Shown one piece after another: positions 16,306 through 25,166 of a DNA stretch of 64,000 bases (positions within the stretch are counted from its first letter, which is position 1; each line of letters begins with the position of its first letter). The notes beneath the pieces are model-generated. The model was given only the letters and a program-made list of their open reading frames with translations, was not told where the DNA came from and made no database searches. Both the position numbers and the translations under genes were made by a program. The stretch lies in contig JAUICH010000020.1 of NCBI GenBank assembly GCA_030427505.1, positions 55,642 to 119,641 on the forward strand, read 5' to 3'. This DNA is from Verrucomicrobiia bacterium (GTDB lineage: Bacteria; Verrucomicrobiota; Verrucomicrobiia; Verrucomicrobiales; DEV007).

Positions 16306-18192
16306 CTATTTGGCGAAAGAGGGGATTTCCCCGTGCCAAGGGTCAGGCGGTGGACTTTGGCTGAACAAGTCGGCCTGAGTAGCCAACCACTGTGAGGGAC
16401 CGTCTCTGGGTGGCAACCTTTCAAGAAGATCGCGACACTTCTGCCACTTCTTTTGGACAAAAAATGAGAGTGCTTGTTCATAAACGACCACGTCATCCGG
16501 AGACGCGCCACTCCCTCCCTGCGAGGCGGGGAGCACCAGTTCATAGATGGGATAAATATTCTCGAAGCCGGCGGGCTTCATGTAACACAACTTCCGCAGC
16601 AACCGTTTCTGATTCCGGATGCGGCGCACCGACTCCTCGGAAAGCAGGACGGGCACCCCGAACTGTTTCGCCAGACTCTCCAGGCGGGCCCCAAAATTGA
16701 CCACCGCGCCAAACACGCTGATGTGCATTTGCTGCGCCGGGCCCGTTTTACCCACGGCAATGCGGCCGGTGCTGATGCCCACCCGTACGGCGCTGCGGCC
16801 CTGCTGAATGCGGGTAGCCAGCTTGGCGGCGATCGCTTCGGCCGCCGCCACGGCCCGGTTCGCGTGTTGCCGGCTGCCTTCCAGGTTCGCGGGCCAGCCC
16901 CACAGGGCCAGCACCCCGTCTCCGGCGAAGTCCGTGATGACCCCGTCAAAGTCGAACACCGTCTGGGTGATGTCTCCCACGATGTCCTGGTTTTCCCGCA
17001 GCCGGGACAGGATCTCTTCGTCCGAACGGGCCCGCTCTATGACTTTGGAGGAAGCGCGCCGGTCGCAGAACAGCACCGTGCATTCGGCCATGGAGGGTTC
17101 CAGTGCCGCCTGGTCTCCTTCCTTCAGCATGGCGCGCAGGGCCGGGGAGAAGTAGGCGGACATCTGATCCTGTGCCCGCTGTTTTTCCCGGGCGGAGATC
17201 AGGCTGGCGACCAGTGCGGCAATGAGGCGGAGGAAGGGAATAAACGACGCTGCGGAAGAACTGGTGGCCTGCCGCGTTTCCACATACAGAAAGACTACCC
17301 GGCCCCGTCCGTCCCGGTAGATGGTGGCATTCTCCTCCAGCGAAGAGATGGGGATGACCGCCACCCAGTCAATCTGGTTGCGCAGGCTCTGCGCGGCGAA
17401 GACCGTTTCGTCATCCTGGGACGTCCAGAAATGAATGTCGCTTGCGGTGGGGTGATCCAGAGTCAGCTCGGACAGGAGTGTCCGGCTGGGACGGAAGTCC
17501 GCCCGCATCCTCGGGTCGGGATTGAGTATTTCGTACTCCACGGCATCGCCTACGGTTTCCAGGGCCAGGAAAGCGGCGGAAACGCCGCGCTGGCCCGGTA
17601 GCGCTTTTTCCAGGAAGGCGGCGGCTTTTGTGAAGAGTTCGGATTCCGTGGTCCAACCGGTGAGCACTTGTTCCGGAAGTTCCCGCTGGAGCAGCTTGAG
17701 CTGGAGCCGGAGGCTGTATTCGTCCAACTGCTCCACCGCGTCGTATTCGGCAATCTGCCGGACCCCGGACTTCAGGGTCTGTTGAGCCCGCTTTTCGCCG
17801 TAAAGGAAGAGAGCGGAGTCCAGGTCGTCCCGGGACTTCAGCCAGAAAAAGGCGGTTCGTCCGTGGCTGCCGATGGTGAAAGAGTCGCCCGCTTTCAGGC
17901 GGAGCGGTTCTTCCAGCGCTTTGCGTTGCCCGGACGGATCGTTGGAATAGAAGGCGTTGGGGCTCGACCGGTCCGGCCGGGCGGGGAGGCGGCTGACAAT
18001 CAGCGTATCTCCCTCCCGTTTGGCCGTGCCGTGGTTCCGGCTGATGACCCGGTCGCTCCAGTGAATCCGCAGCAGGTCCGCTGGTTCGCCGCCGTTCGCT
18101 TCCGGTTTACGCCCGATCATCACGGGCCGGTCCTCCACTTCGACCAGGGAGGTCTTGGTCCGGTCCTCCAGCGATACGGCCACAAGAATCAT
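16306..18192 (-). CDS. FHA-domain class III adenylate/guanylate cyclase
   Basis: The 628-residue protein has three parts. Residues about 20-120 form an FHA domain (MIGRKPE, SDRVISRNHG). The middle (about 150-330) looks like a GAF-type sensor. Residues about 370-540 form a class III nucleotide cyclase domain, with metal aspartates in LFCDRR and AGDGVLALWG and the Asn/Arg pair in VVNFGARLESLAKQFG. The first motif deviates from the common F-x-D-I-x-G-F-T form, so activity is likely but unproven, and ATP versus GTP preference is uncertain. No signal peptide is seen. It is followed by a Ser/Thr kinase in the same operon, suggesting phosphorylation-dependent second-messenger production. Confidence 0.88.
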   Translation of the reverse strand: MILVAVSLEDRTKTSLVEVEDRPVMIGRKPEANGGEPADLLRIHWSDRVISRNHGTAKREGDTLIVSRLPARPDRSSPNAFYSNDPSGQRKALEEPLRLKAGDSFTIGSHGRTAFFWLKSRDDLDSALFLYGEKRAQQTLKSGVRQIAEYDAVEQLDEYSLRLQLKLLQRELPEQVLTGWTTESELFTKAAAFLEKALPGQRGVSAAFLALETVGDAVEYEILNPDPRMRADFRPSRTLLSELTLDHPTASDIHFWTSQDDETVFAAQSLRNQIDWVAVIPISSLEENATIYRDGRGRVVFLYVETRQATSSSAASFIPFLRLIAALVASLISAREKQRAQDQMSAYFSPALRAMLKEGDQAALEPSMAECTVLFCDRRASSKVIERARSDEEILSRLRENQDIVGDITQTVFDFDGVITDFAGDGVLALWGWPANLEGSRQHANRAVAAAEAIAAKLATRIQQGRSAVRVGISTGRIAVGKTGPAQQMHISVFGAVVNFGARLESLAKQFGVPVLLSEESVRRIRNQKRLLRKLCYMKPAGFENIYPIYELVLPASQGGSGASPDDVVVYEQALSFFVQKKWQKCRDLLERLPPRDGPSQWLATQADLFSQSPPPDPWHGEIPSFAK

Positions 18193-18385
18193 TCAAATTT
18201 CGGGATAGGGAGAAAGCGTGCGGAGCCCAAAGGCGGCACACCTAAAAGACGTCCCCAAAGGCCCGGATGTTGCAGATTTCTGCTCTGAATACGCAAACGC
18301 GCCAATACAGAGCAGGGCGGTTACCATGTAACCGATGAACGAGGCGGCATCAAGCCACCAATGGAAGCGCCCAAGTCTATGAAAG

Positions 18386-19045
18386 TCAGGCGGCCACCGG
18401 CTGCCTGAGCTCGGCCAGCCGATGCAGAATAGGACCTTGCAGCTTCTCGCTGATCTCCTCGGGCGTGTAATTTCCACCCGTCTCCCGGTTGATGGAGGTC
18501 ATTTCCACATCCTGGATGCCGCAGGGCACAATGGAGTCGAATCCCGATAGATCGGAACTGACGTTCAGCGCGAAGCCGTGCATGGTCACCCAGTGGCGAA
18601 CCCCCACGCCGATGGAGGCGATCTTCCGGCCCTCCACCCATACGCCGGTCAAGCCTTCCCGCCGTGTCGCATTGACTCCAAGGGAGGCGCAAACATCCAA
18701 AATGGCGGACTCCAGGGAACGCAGATAGGCGTGCAAATCCTGGCGGTACAGGTGCAGATCCAGAATGAGGTAGCCTACCAGCTGGCCGGGCCCGTGGAAA
18801 GTGGCTTTGCCGCCCCGGTTAATTTCCACCACGGGATGAGGCAGCGCGTCGCCGTCCAGAAGGCTGGTCCGGTCGCTGCTGCGGCCAATGGTGTAGACCG
18901 GTTCGTGTTCCAGGAACAGCACCGTGTCTGGCATCCGCCCCAGTTTTCGTTGCTGCACGAGATCCTCCTGTAATCGAAGGGCCGAGAGATATTCCAATCT
19001 GCCTACCCAGCGAAAGTCGATTTCATGAGGCTCGATGGTGACCAT
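18386..19045 (-). CDS. lipB: Octanoyl-ACP:protein octanoyltransferase
   Basis: LipB moves octanoate from acyl carrier protein to lipoyl domains of enzymes such as pyruvate dehydrogenase. The catalytic Cys is at residue 175 (VPCGIQD) and the conserved Lys at 141 (GRKIASIGVGV). Family blocks RGGKATFHGPGQLVGY and HGFALNV are intact. I start at the ATG giving 219 residues, which lies 8 bases after ruvC; an open extension upstream overlaps ruvC and is unlikely. The 193-bp gap between its stop and the FHA/cyclase gene holds no convincing gene. Confidence 0.96.
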   Translation of the reverse strand: MVTIEPHEIDFRWVGRLEYLSALRLQEDLVQQRKLGRMPDTVLFLEHEPVYTIGRSSDRTSLLDGDALPHPVVEINRGGKATFHGPGQLVGYLILDLHLYRQDLHAYLRSLESAILDVCASLGVNATRREGLTGVWVEGRKIASIGVGVRHWVTMHGFALNVSSDLSGFDSIVPCGIQDVEMTSINRETGGNYTPEEISEKLQGPILHRLAELRQPVAA

Positions 19046-19052
19046 GGGAAAA

Positions 19053-19574
19053 CTATATAGAGGTGTGCGAGTCCGAGAGCGGGCCCCGGGTTTCCGCCGC
19101 GAATAAGTGAGCGAGCCCGATGGCCAAAGCATCCGCCGCATCCGCGGGCGGTGTTTCAGTTAAGTTTAGCAAGGATCGGGCCATGAAGGCTACTTGTTGT
19201 TTGTCTGCCGCTCCCCGGCCCACAATGGCTTGTTTCACCCGCTTCGGCGCATACTCGTAAATTTCCAAGCCATGCTCGGCCGCGGCGAGCAACGCGGCCC
19301 CCCGCGCCGCCCCCATCGTGATGGCGGTCTTGTAGCTTTGCACAAAAATCACCCCTTCCACCGCGCACACCTCCGGCTGATATTGACGGATCACTTCCGC
19401 CAAGACCGCGCGAATATTGACCAGGCAAGACGACTGCCGCAATTCCCGGCGGTTCTTAATGACATCGTATGCCAGTGCGCGATAGGTGGGCCGCCCGCGG
19501 CCCGGTGGCGTCACCTTTTCGACGACGGCAAACCCGGTATTCCGCAGCGCTGGATCGACGGACAGAACCCGCAT
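19053..19574 (-). CDS. ruvC: Holliday junction resolvase RuvC
   Basis: This 173-residue endonuclease cuts Holliday junctions with RuvAB. The acidic active site is complete: Asp7 (SVDPALRNTG), Glu73 (AVEGVIFVQS) and the Asp pair at 145 and 148 (PADAADALAIG). lipB follows 7 bases downstream, so the two form an operon, an unusual pairing since ruvC normally sits with ruvAB. The codon is preceded not by a clear Shine-Dalgarno sequence but by a perfect short dyad. Confidence 0.96.
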   Translation of the reverse strand: MRVLSVDPALRNTGFAVVEKVTPPGRGRPTYRALAYDVIKNRRELRQSSCLVNIRAVLAEVIRQYQPEVCAVEGVIFVQSYKTAITMGAARGAALLAAAEHGLEIYEYAPKRVKQAIVGRGAADKQQVAFMARSLLNLTETPPADAADALAIGLAHLFAAETRGPLSDSHTSI

Positions 19575-19575
19575 T

Positions 19576-19590
19576 CGTTTACTGTAAACG
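19576..19590. promoter_or_regulatory. Perfect 15-bp dyad directly upstream of ruvC
   Basis: CGTTTAC and GTAAACG flank a single central base, one base before the ruvC start codon. With a one-base centre it cannot form a hairpin, so a dimeric protein-binding site is more likely than RNA structure. A repressor bound here would block ruvC-lipB expression. The regulator is unknown. Confidence 0.35.
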
Positions 19591-19666
19591 CCGGACGGCG
19601 TGGCGCATCTCTCAGTTTTCCGGGGTGTTGGAGTGGTGGCTCCACCCCGGCGGGACCGTGTCGTCC

Positions 19667-20869
19667 CTACCGCCGTTTCCGCTTTCCGCCGCCGCCACGC
19701 CGGACACGCACGGGTTTCGGAGGGGAGTCGTCGAGGAGCGCGGTGTAGATGTAGTCAAAGTTCTCCAGCTTTTTCCTGGGAATCTTCTTGTCGATGAACC
19801 GCTCCACGGCCTTGGCGAATTCCAGCTCGTCGCCGGAAAGAATGGTAAACGCGTCCCCCTCCTGCCGGGCGCGGCCGGTCCGGCCGATGCGGTGCACGTA
19901 GTCCTCCGCGTTTTCAGGAACGCGGTAGTTGATGACGTGGGTCACACCGCTGATGTCCAGCCCGCGGGCCGCCAGATCGGTGGCGATGATGATGTCGAAC
20001 TCGCCACTGCGGAAGCCGGTCAGGGCTTTCGTCCGGTCGCTCTGTTTGATGTCGGAATGCAGGACGGTCACGTCCGCGTTGCTGCGCATCTTCAGCAGGC
20101 TGAAAAGGGTGTCCGCTTCCTTCTTCGTGCGGGTGAAAATCATGAGGCTCTTAAACTCCGTGTGTTCCACCAGGGCGAGGAGAAGCTCGTCCCGCTGATC
20201 CATCGCCACGGGGTAGAAGGCGTGGGCCACCGTTTCGGCCGGAGACTGGCGCGAGCCGATCTCCACCTCGGCGGGTTCCTTCAGCGCCCAGTTGGCCAGG
20301 GTCTGAATGGCCGGGGGCATGGTGGCGGAGAAAAAGAGCGTCTGCCGGTCGCGCGTACACTGATCGACAATCTTCCGGACGTCCGGAAGAAAGCCCATGT
20401 CCAGCATGCGGTCCACTTCATCCAAAATCAGGAAACGGACAGATTCGAGCGACAGGGTTCCGCGGCTGAGGTGGTCGAGCAGGCGGCCGGGAGTGGCGAT
20501 GATGAAGTCCGGTTTACTGTTCAGCCCGTCATTTTGTGCCTGGTAGCCCACGCCGCCGTGCAGCAGCACTACGTTCAGAGGCCGGTAGTAGGAAAATTTC
20601 CGGATCTCCTCTTCCACCTGGGCCGCCAGCTCCCGAACGGGTTCCAGGATCAGGCACTGCGGTTTGGTGGAGGGGATCATCTGCGAAATGACGGGCAGGG
20701 CGAACGCGGCGGTCTTACCCGTGCCGGTTTGCGAAGCCCCAATCACGTCGCGGCCCTCCAGAATCAAAGGAATGGCGCGGGCCTGAATCTCCGTGGGCTC
20801 CTCATATCCAGCTTTGGAGACGGCTTTAAGGACAGGATTTGAAAGGCCTAGATCGGCAAAGATGGACAT
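19667..20869 (-). CDS. DEAD-box ATP-dependent RNA helicase (RhlE-like)
   Basis: The 400-residue helicase has every core motif: Q motif (GYEEPTEIQ), motif I (SQTGTGKT), Ia (PVRELAAQ), Ib (TPGR), motif II, motif III (SAT), IV-V (TDLAARGLDI) and VI (HRIGRTGR). Motif II reads DEVD rather than DEAD, with the catalytic Asp-Glu retained. The C-terminal tail is basic and Gly-rich (RRGGGGKRKRR), as in RhlE/SrmB-type helicases that bind RNA non-specifically. It probably remodels rRNA or mRNA. A TTGCAA lies upstream on the same strand but without a well-spaced -10. Confidence 0.94.
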   Translation of the reverse strand: MSIFADLGLSNPVLKAVSKAGYEEPTEIQARAIPLILEGRDVIGASQTGTGKTAAFALPVISQMIPSTKPQCLILEPVRELAAQVEEEIRKFSYYRPLNVVLLHGGVGYQAQNDGLNSKPDFIIATPGRLLDHLSRGTLSLESVRFLILDEVDRMLDMGFLPDVRKIVDQCTRDRQTLFFSATMPPAIQTLANWALKEPAEVEIGSRQSPAETVAHAFYPVAMDQRDELLLALVEHTEFKSLMIFTRTKKEADTLFSLLKMRSNADVTVLHSDIKQSDRTKALTGFRSGEFDIIIATDLAARGLDISGVTHVINYRVPENAEDYVHRIGRTGRARQEGDAFTILSGDELEFAKAVERFIDKKIPRKKLENFDYIYTALLDDSPPKPVRVRRGGGGKRKRR

Positions 20870-21105
20870 AGTTTAGAGAGGGGGACAGTAGGAAAGGATT
20901 GCGGCACCCTTGCAAGGGCTTTTTTCGGAGGAAGCGGTGGAAGTATCAGGAAAGGAAAAGGTTGCCCCCGGAAGGGTAGCGCGGAAAGGCGGTGGCGTAA
21001 CCCCCGGGAAACCCTTGGCTCTTCCGTATTCGCCCGTGCGAACGCCACCTTTTCAGACTCTCCAAACTCATTCGATCTACATACGGCCCGCGAGAGGTTC
21101 CGTTC

Positions 21106-21585
21106 TCAGGGAAATCTTGGGGCCGCTTTTCGCTTAGTGAACAGAGCATCCAGCGAAAGCTTGCCGGGACCATAGAAAACAAAGACGAGACTGATGCTGA
21201 TATAGAGGAAAAAACACTGGGGATTGAGCCATTCGGAGAAAGGAAGCCGGGTCAATAGCATGAAAAGATAGGTCACGATGGCCAGGGACGCCATGAAACG
21301 TGTCACAAAACCGGCCATGATGGAGAAGGGACAAAGAAACGCGAGCACGGCCGTGATGGTGGTCAGCACGCCAGGCCAGGGAAGGCCGGCTTCGGTCGCG
21401 TAGTCCGTGAGCGTCCATTCCACGTCGCTCCACACAAACTGCCACGCGGCAACGAAGTGACTCCAAGCCTGGTAGTAAATCATGGCGCCCCCGGAAGCAA
21501 CACGTAGGAAAAGCAACCAGAAGTCACTTCCTTTCAGCGCTTGGGGACCAAAATTTCGATTCGGTGGTGGGAAACCCTCCAGCAT
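21106..21585 (-). CDS. DoxX-like four-helix membrane protein
   Basis: The 159-residue protein has four hydrophobic helices and the early GGAMIYYQAWSHF-type segment of the DoxX family, whose members are linked to redox or thiol stress functions. It resembles small DoxX proteins of unknown partner. I start at the internal ATG (MLEGFPPPN) because the upstream extension begins at TTG and looks unlike coding sequence. The 236-bp gap to the helicase gene has no gene. A redox role is family knowledge, not shown here. Confidence 0.75.
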   Translation of the reverse strand: MLEGFPPPNRNFGPQALKGSDFWLLFLRVASGGAMIYYQAWSHFVAAWQFVWSDVEWTLTDYATEAGLPWPGVLTTITAVLAFLCPFSIMAGFVTRFMASLAIVTYLFMLLTRLPFSEWLNPQCFFLYISISLVFVFYGPGKLSLDALFTKRKAAPRFP

Positions 21586-21751
21586 GCGTAGCCAGGTACA
21601 CGGCTCGCGTCCGGGAAGCGGCGGGATCCGCCCGTGGAACGCGTTGATATTGCCGTGCCGAACCAAGCACGCGCGGGGTTACCCCGCAACGGTAAATCAC
21701 GAGAGAGGCAAAAGAGGCCTCCGTTCGGGTATCTTCGAAAGACGTGGATCT

Positions 21752-22225
21752 TCAGGCCGCGTCTTGAGAGTCTTCTTCTTCGCCGTCCCGAAGCTCCGCC
21801 GAGAGATTCTTCAATTCGCCCCGGGTCACGGAAAGGCTGTGAATCAGCTCGTGAAGGGCCTTCTCGGTTTGCTGGTGCTGACCGGAGAAGTCACCACGGG
21901 TCTGGGTTTGCACGCGGTCCACCGCGTCCGCCAGGGTCAGGATGAGCTGATTCAGCTGGATGCGGCGCTGCGCGATCTCTTCGTCCAGCGTTTCTTCCAG
22001 CTGGTTCAGCCGCTGGGCCAAGTGCTTGCGAATCCTCTCCGACTCATGATTAAGATGCCGCTCCAAGCTCTGGAAACGCTCGTCCAATCCATTCGGCCTG
22101 GGCTCGGGCTGGTAATTCGCGGGTCCGTTCCGGAACGGATCCACGGAGGGCCCGAACCCGACCGGAATGACGTCATCTAGGTTGTCGGCTGGAGGGTCGG
22201 CCAGCCCGGAAGGCAGGATGTACAT
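21752..22225 (-). CDS. Unrecognised cytoplasmic coiled-coil protein
   Basis: The 157-residue protein has no signal peptide or membrane segment. Residues 1-45 are Pro/Gly-rich and probably disordered. Residues about 48-145 show long heptad-like Leu/Gln/Glu repeats (SLERHLNHESERIRKHL, LNQLEETLDEEIAQ) predicting a coiled coil, and the C terminus is acidic. I do not recognise a family. It stands alone, 166 bases from the DoxX-like gene, behind an AT-rich upstream region. A structural or scaffold role is only a guess. Confidence 0.65.
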   Translation of the reverse strand: MYILPSGLADPPADNLDDVIPVGFGPSVDPFRNGPANYQPEPRPNGLDERFQSLERHLNHESERIRKHLAQRLNQLEETLDEEIAQRRIQLNQLILTLADAVDRVQTQTRGDFSGQHQQTEKALHELIHSLSVTRGELKNLSAELRDGEEEDSQDAA

Positions 22226-22266
22226 GGCAGATGTAACAAAGGTAGTGTTTCAACAAGATTGTCTAT

Positions 22267-22295
22267 AATTTATATAATTTTCATAGGATTGTAAA
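22267..22295 (-). promoter_or_regulatory. AT-rich candidate promoter of the coiled-coil gene
   Basis: On the minus strand TTTACA (22295-22290) is followed after 17 bases by TAAATT (22272-22267), with a TATAAA overlapping it at closer spacing. This lies in the only AT-rich patch nearby, about 40-70 bases before the start codon. Confidence 0.3.
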
Positions 22296-22398
22296 CTGCT
22301 TTTCCCTTAAAATCGTTCTATCCCGGATGTTTCGGGTTCATGAGATGACGCTCCAGCGTTGCGGGCAACCCGGTGTGTGAGAACCTTGCCATTCTAAA

Positions 22399-22545
22399 AT
22401 GTCACGCAACCGGCACCGTCAAACCGCCGCCATACTGGTTTTTATTTTCGCGATCCTGCTCGCGGCGGCCCTCCTCATGTGGCAGTACTGGAGCCGGGAC
22501 TCGTTCCCCGAAGAAGACCTCCGCATGGTCCTTCCGGTTGAATGA
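22399..22545 (+). CDS. Small single-pass membrane protein, 48 residues
   Basis: An ATG at 22399 opens a 48-codon frame ending in TGA. The product starts with a basic segment (MSRNRHRQ), has one clear transmembrane helix (AAILVFIFAILLAAALLMW) and ends in a short acidic tail (FPEEDLRMVLPVE). Positive-inside logic puts the N terminus in the cytoplasm. It fills the space between the divergent coiled-coil gene and purH and could be cotranscribed with purH. The hydrophobic helix with a charge-biased N terminus supports real coding. No family recognised. Confidence 0.6.
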   Translation: MSRNRHRQTAAILVFIFAILLAAALLMWQYWSRDSFPEEDLRMVLPVE

Positions 22546-22591
22546 GCCCTGTGGCAGAGTACGCGCCCGGCTGTCCGGGGCCGAAGTTCCG

Positions 22592-22623
22592 GCGGATTCA
22601 TTTCCTCTTGCCAGCGGATTCAT
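22592..22623. repeat. Two GCGGATTCAT direct repeats 22 bp apart upstream of purH
   Basis: GCGGATTCAT occurs at 22592-22601 and again at 22614-22623, a spacing of two helical turns, 63 bases before purH. It may be a tandem operator, or chance. Confidence 0.25.
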
Positions 22624-22686
22624 CCCGGTGGAATCTCAGGCTCTGGTGAACCGGACGTGCCGGTAACATCCGGAAGCAGCGAATTC

Positions 22687-24225
22687 ATGAGTATTTCAAG
22701 GGCTCTAATTTCGGTATCGAATAAGAAGGGGTTGGAGGCGCTGGCACGCGGTCTCCACGAAAACGGGGTGGAAATCCTTTCCACCGGCGGTACCGCCAAG
22801 TTCATCGCGGGTCTGGACATTCCAGTCATCGAGATTTCGGATTTCACAGGCTTTCCCGAGCTGTTCGAAGGCCGGGTCAAGACCCTGCACCCGAAGGTTC
22901 ACGGTGGCCTGCTCTACCGGAGGGACAGCGACGAGCATGTGGAACAGGCGAAGGAGAACGACATCGCTCCCATCGACCTGGTGGTCGTCAATCTCTACCC
23001 CTTTGAGGAAACCGTGGGCCGGGAAGATGTCACCTTGGAGGAAGCCATCGAGAATATCGATATTGGCGGACCCTCCATGCTTCGTTCCGCCGCGAAAAAC
23101 TACCAGTCCGTGACCGTGGTGACCGATCCGGAGGACTACGGCGCGGTCCTGTCCGAAATGGCCGAAAACGAAGGTTCGACCACGTTGAAGACCCGGGAAA
23201 GGTTGGCCATTAAAGTTTTTCAGCGCACCTCGTCCTACGACCAGGCCATCGCCACTTTCTTGAACGATTCCCAGGAGACGGAGAGTTCCTTTGCCATCAG
23301 CCTGCCTCTGTACGCGGAGCTTCGCTACGGCGAAAACCCCCACCAGGAAGCGGCGCTCTACGGAAATTTTGGCGACTACTTCAAGCAGTTGAAGGGTAAG
23401 GCCCTCTCCTACACGAACGTCATCGACATCGCGGCGGCGGGAGAGCTGATTCTGGAATTCAAACGGCCCGCCGTGGCGATTCTGAAGCACACCAACCCTT
23501 GTGGGGTGGGGTGCTCCGACGAAGACCTGCGCGAAGCCTGGGAGAAAGCGTTCGAGACGGACAAACAGGCGCCCTTCGGTGGCGTCATTGTGTGTAACCG
23601 GCCGCTGACCCTGAGCCTCGCCCGGGTCATTTCCGAAATCTTCACCGACGTCATCATCGCTCCGGATTTCGAGACGGAAGCCCGGGCCCTGTTGCAGAAG
23701 AAGAAAAACCTCCGTCTCATCGTCATGTCGGACAAGTTCCGGGAAACGCTGAAGGACCCGGTCATCCGTTCCACTCCGGGCGGTGTCCTGGTCATGGACG
23801 CGGATCCCGTGGCGCTGGGACTCGATAAGATGGAAGAGCGGGTCGTGACCGAACGTCCCCCCACGGCGGAAGAGATTGAAGCCATGCGCTTTACCTGGCG
23901 CGTCGCCAAACACGTGAAGTCCAATGCCATCGTCTTTGGCACCCACGACCGGACGCTGGGCATCGGCGCGGGGCAGATGTCCCGGGTGGATGCCTGCCGC
24001 ATCGCCGTGTGGAAGGCGGAGCAGGCCGGCCTGGACCTGCGCGGCAGCGTGGTGGCCAGCGACGCCATGTTCCCATTCCCCGACGGACTGCTGGCGGCTC
24101 TGGATGCTGGCGCGACTGCCGCCATTCAGCCCGGCGGTTCCATCCGCGACGAGGACGTCATCGCCGCCGCTAACGAGAAAGGCGCCGCCATGGTCTTTAC
24201 CGAGCACCGGCACTTCCTGCATTGA
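22687..24225 (+). CDS. purH: Bifunctional AICAR transformylase/IMP cyclohydrolase
   Basis: PurH carries out the last two steps of IMP synthesis. At 512 residues it is full length: an N-terminal IMP cyclohydrolase (SNKKGLEALARGL, STGGTAKFI, TLHPKVHGGLL, NIDIGGPSMLRSAAKNY) and a C-terminal transformylase with RYGENPHQEAALYG, ILKHTNPCGVG and a terminal FTEHRHFLH. The chosen ATG starts MSISRALISVSNKKG; an upstream GTG in frame is less likely. pdxJ follows about 115 bases downstream. Two direct repeats upstream may be regulatory. Confidence 0.97.
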   Translation: MSISRALISVSNKKGLEALARGLHENGVEILSTGGTAKFIAGLDIPVIEISDFTGFPELFEGRVKTLHPKVHGGLLYRRDSDEHVEQAKENDIAPIDLVVVNLYPFEETVGREDVTLEEAIENIDIGGPSMLRSAAKNYQSVTVVTDPEDYGAVLSEMAENEGSTTLKTRERLAIKVFQRTSSYDQAIATFLNDSQETESSFAISLPLYAELRYGENPHQEAALYGNFGDYFKQLKGKALSYTNVIDIAAAGELILEFKRPAVAILKHTNPCGVGCSDEDLREAWEKAFETDKQAPFGGVIVCNRPLTLSLARVISEIFTDVIIAPDFETEARALLQKKKNLRLIVMSDKFRETLKDPVIRSTPGGVLVMDADPVALGLDKMEERVVTERPPTAEEIEAMRFTWRVAKHVKSNAIVFGTHDRTLGIGAGQMSRVDACRIAVWKAEQAGLDLRGSVVASDAMFPFPDGLLAALDAGATAAIQPGGSIRDEDVIAAANEKGAAMVFTEHRHFLH

Positions 24226-24341
24226 TTCCATGGGACACCCCCGCGGGCGCTGGGAACCCGCATGACACAGACAGCCAGATTTGACGGTTGGAATCCGGGC
24301 GGGGCGGGACTATGAAACGGGGAAACCCGACCCCAGAAAAA

Positions 24342-25094
24342 ATGAGCCAAGGATTGAAACTAGGCGTCAATATCGATCATGTGGCCACCCTCCGGCAGGC
24401 CCGCTACGCCACCATGCCGGACGCGCCGAACGCGGAACCCAGTCTCTTGGAGGCCGCCCGCGAAGTAGAGTCCGTGGGCGCGGACTCCATCACCGTTCAC
24501 CTCCGGGCGGACCGCCGCCACATTCAGGACCGGGATGTCTACGCCCTTCGTGAAAGCATCGCCACAAAGCTGAATCTGGAGATGGGGAACACGGCGGAAA
24601 TCCTGGAGATCGCCGTGAATGTGAAGCCGGACTTTGTCTGCCTGGTGCCGGAGAATCGCCAGGAAATCACCACCGAAGGAGGCCTGGACGTCGTCACTCA
24701 CCTGGAGGCCCTGAAACCCACCGTCGCCCGTCTTCAGGACGCGGGGGTGAGGGTGAGCCTGTTTGTCGATCCCGTGGAAGACCAGGTCGCTGCGGCGGCT
24801 CAATGCGGCGCGGAGATGATCGAGATTCACACCGGAGCCTTTGCCAACGCCGCGCCCGAAGGCGGCGAAGCTGAGCTGAAAGAGATCGTCCGGGCCGCCA
24901 AGGCCGCTCACTCGGCCGGATTGCAGGTAAACGCTGGCCACGGCATCACCATGAAAAACCTGCTGAATTTGCTCACCACCCCGCATCTGGCCGAACTGAA
25001 TGTGGGGCACCACCTCGTCTCCCGGGGGGTTATGGTGGGTCTGGGCAAGGCGGTGTCGGAAATGTTGGCATTGATGGCCCTTTATCGAGCATAA
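24342..25094 (+). CDS. pdxJ: Pyridoxine 5'-phosphate synthase
   Basis: PdxJ condenses 1-deoxy-xylulose-5-phosphate with 3-amino-2-oxopropyl phosphate to form pyridoxine phosphate, the DXP-dependent vitamin B6 route. The family start LGVNIDHVATLRQAR is intact, followed by DSITVHLRADRRHIQDRDV, SLFVDPVEDQ, EIHTGAFA and NAGHGI. I picked the ATG six codons before that motif (250 residues); further in-frame starts upstream at 24288 and 24312 are possible. Confidence 0.96.
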   Translation: MSQGLKLGVNIDHVATLRQARYATMPDAPNAEPSLLEAAREVESVGADSITVHLRADRRHIQDRDVYALRESIATKLNLEMGNTAEILEIAVNVKPDFVCLVPENRQEITTEGGLDVVTHLEALKPTVARLQDAGVRVSLFVDPVEDQVAAAAQCGAEMIEIHTGAFANAAPEGGEAELKEIVRAAKAAHSAGLQVNAGHGITMKNLLNLLTTPHLAELNVGHHLVSRGVMVGLGKAVSEMLALMALYRA

Positions 25095-25166
25095 TGGAGG
25101 GCAATTTGCTTAAGGCATTGGCCCTAGGGAAATTCCGGCTACTGGTTGGGATTTCCCGTGTGGAAA

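Noticed and set aside
18193..18477. A 94-codon minus-strand frame ending exactly before the FHA/cyclase start (TGA-ATG)
   Set aside because: Most of it overlaps the lipB 3' end in another frame, the only start codons lie inside lipB, and composition looks non-coding apart from one hydrophobic stretch.
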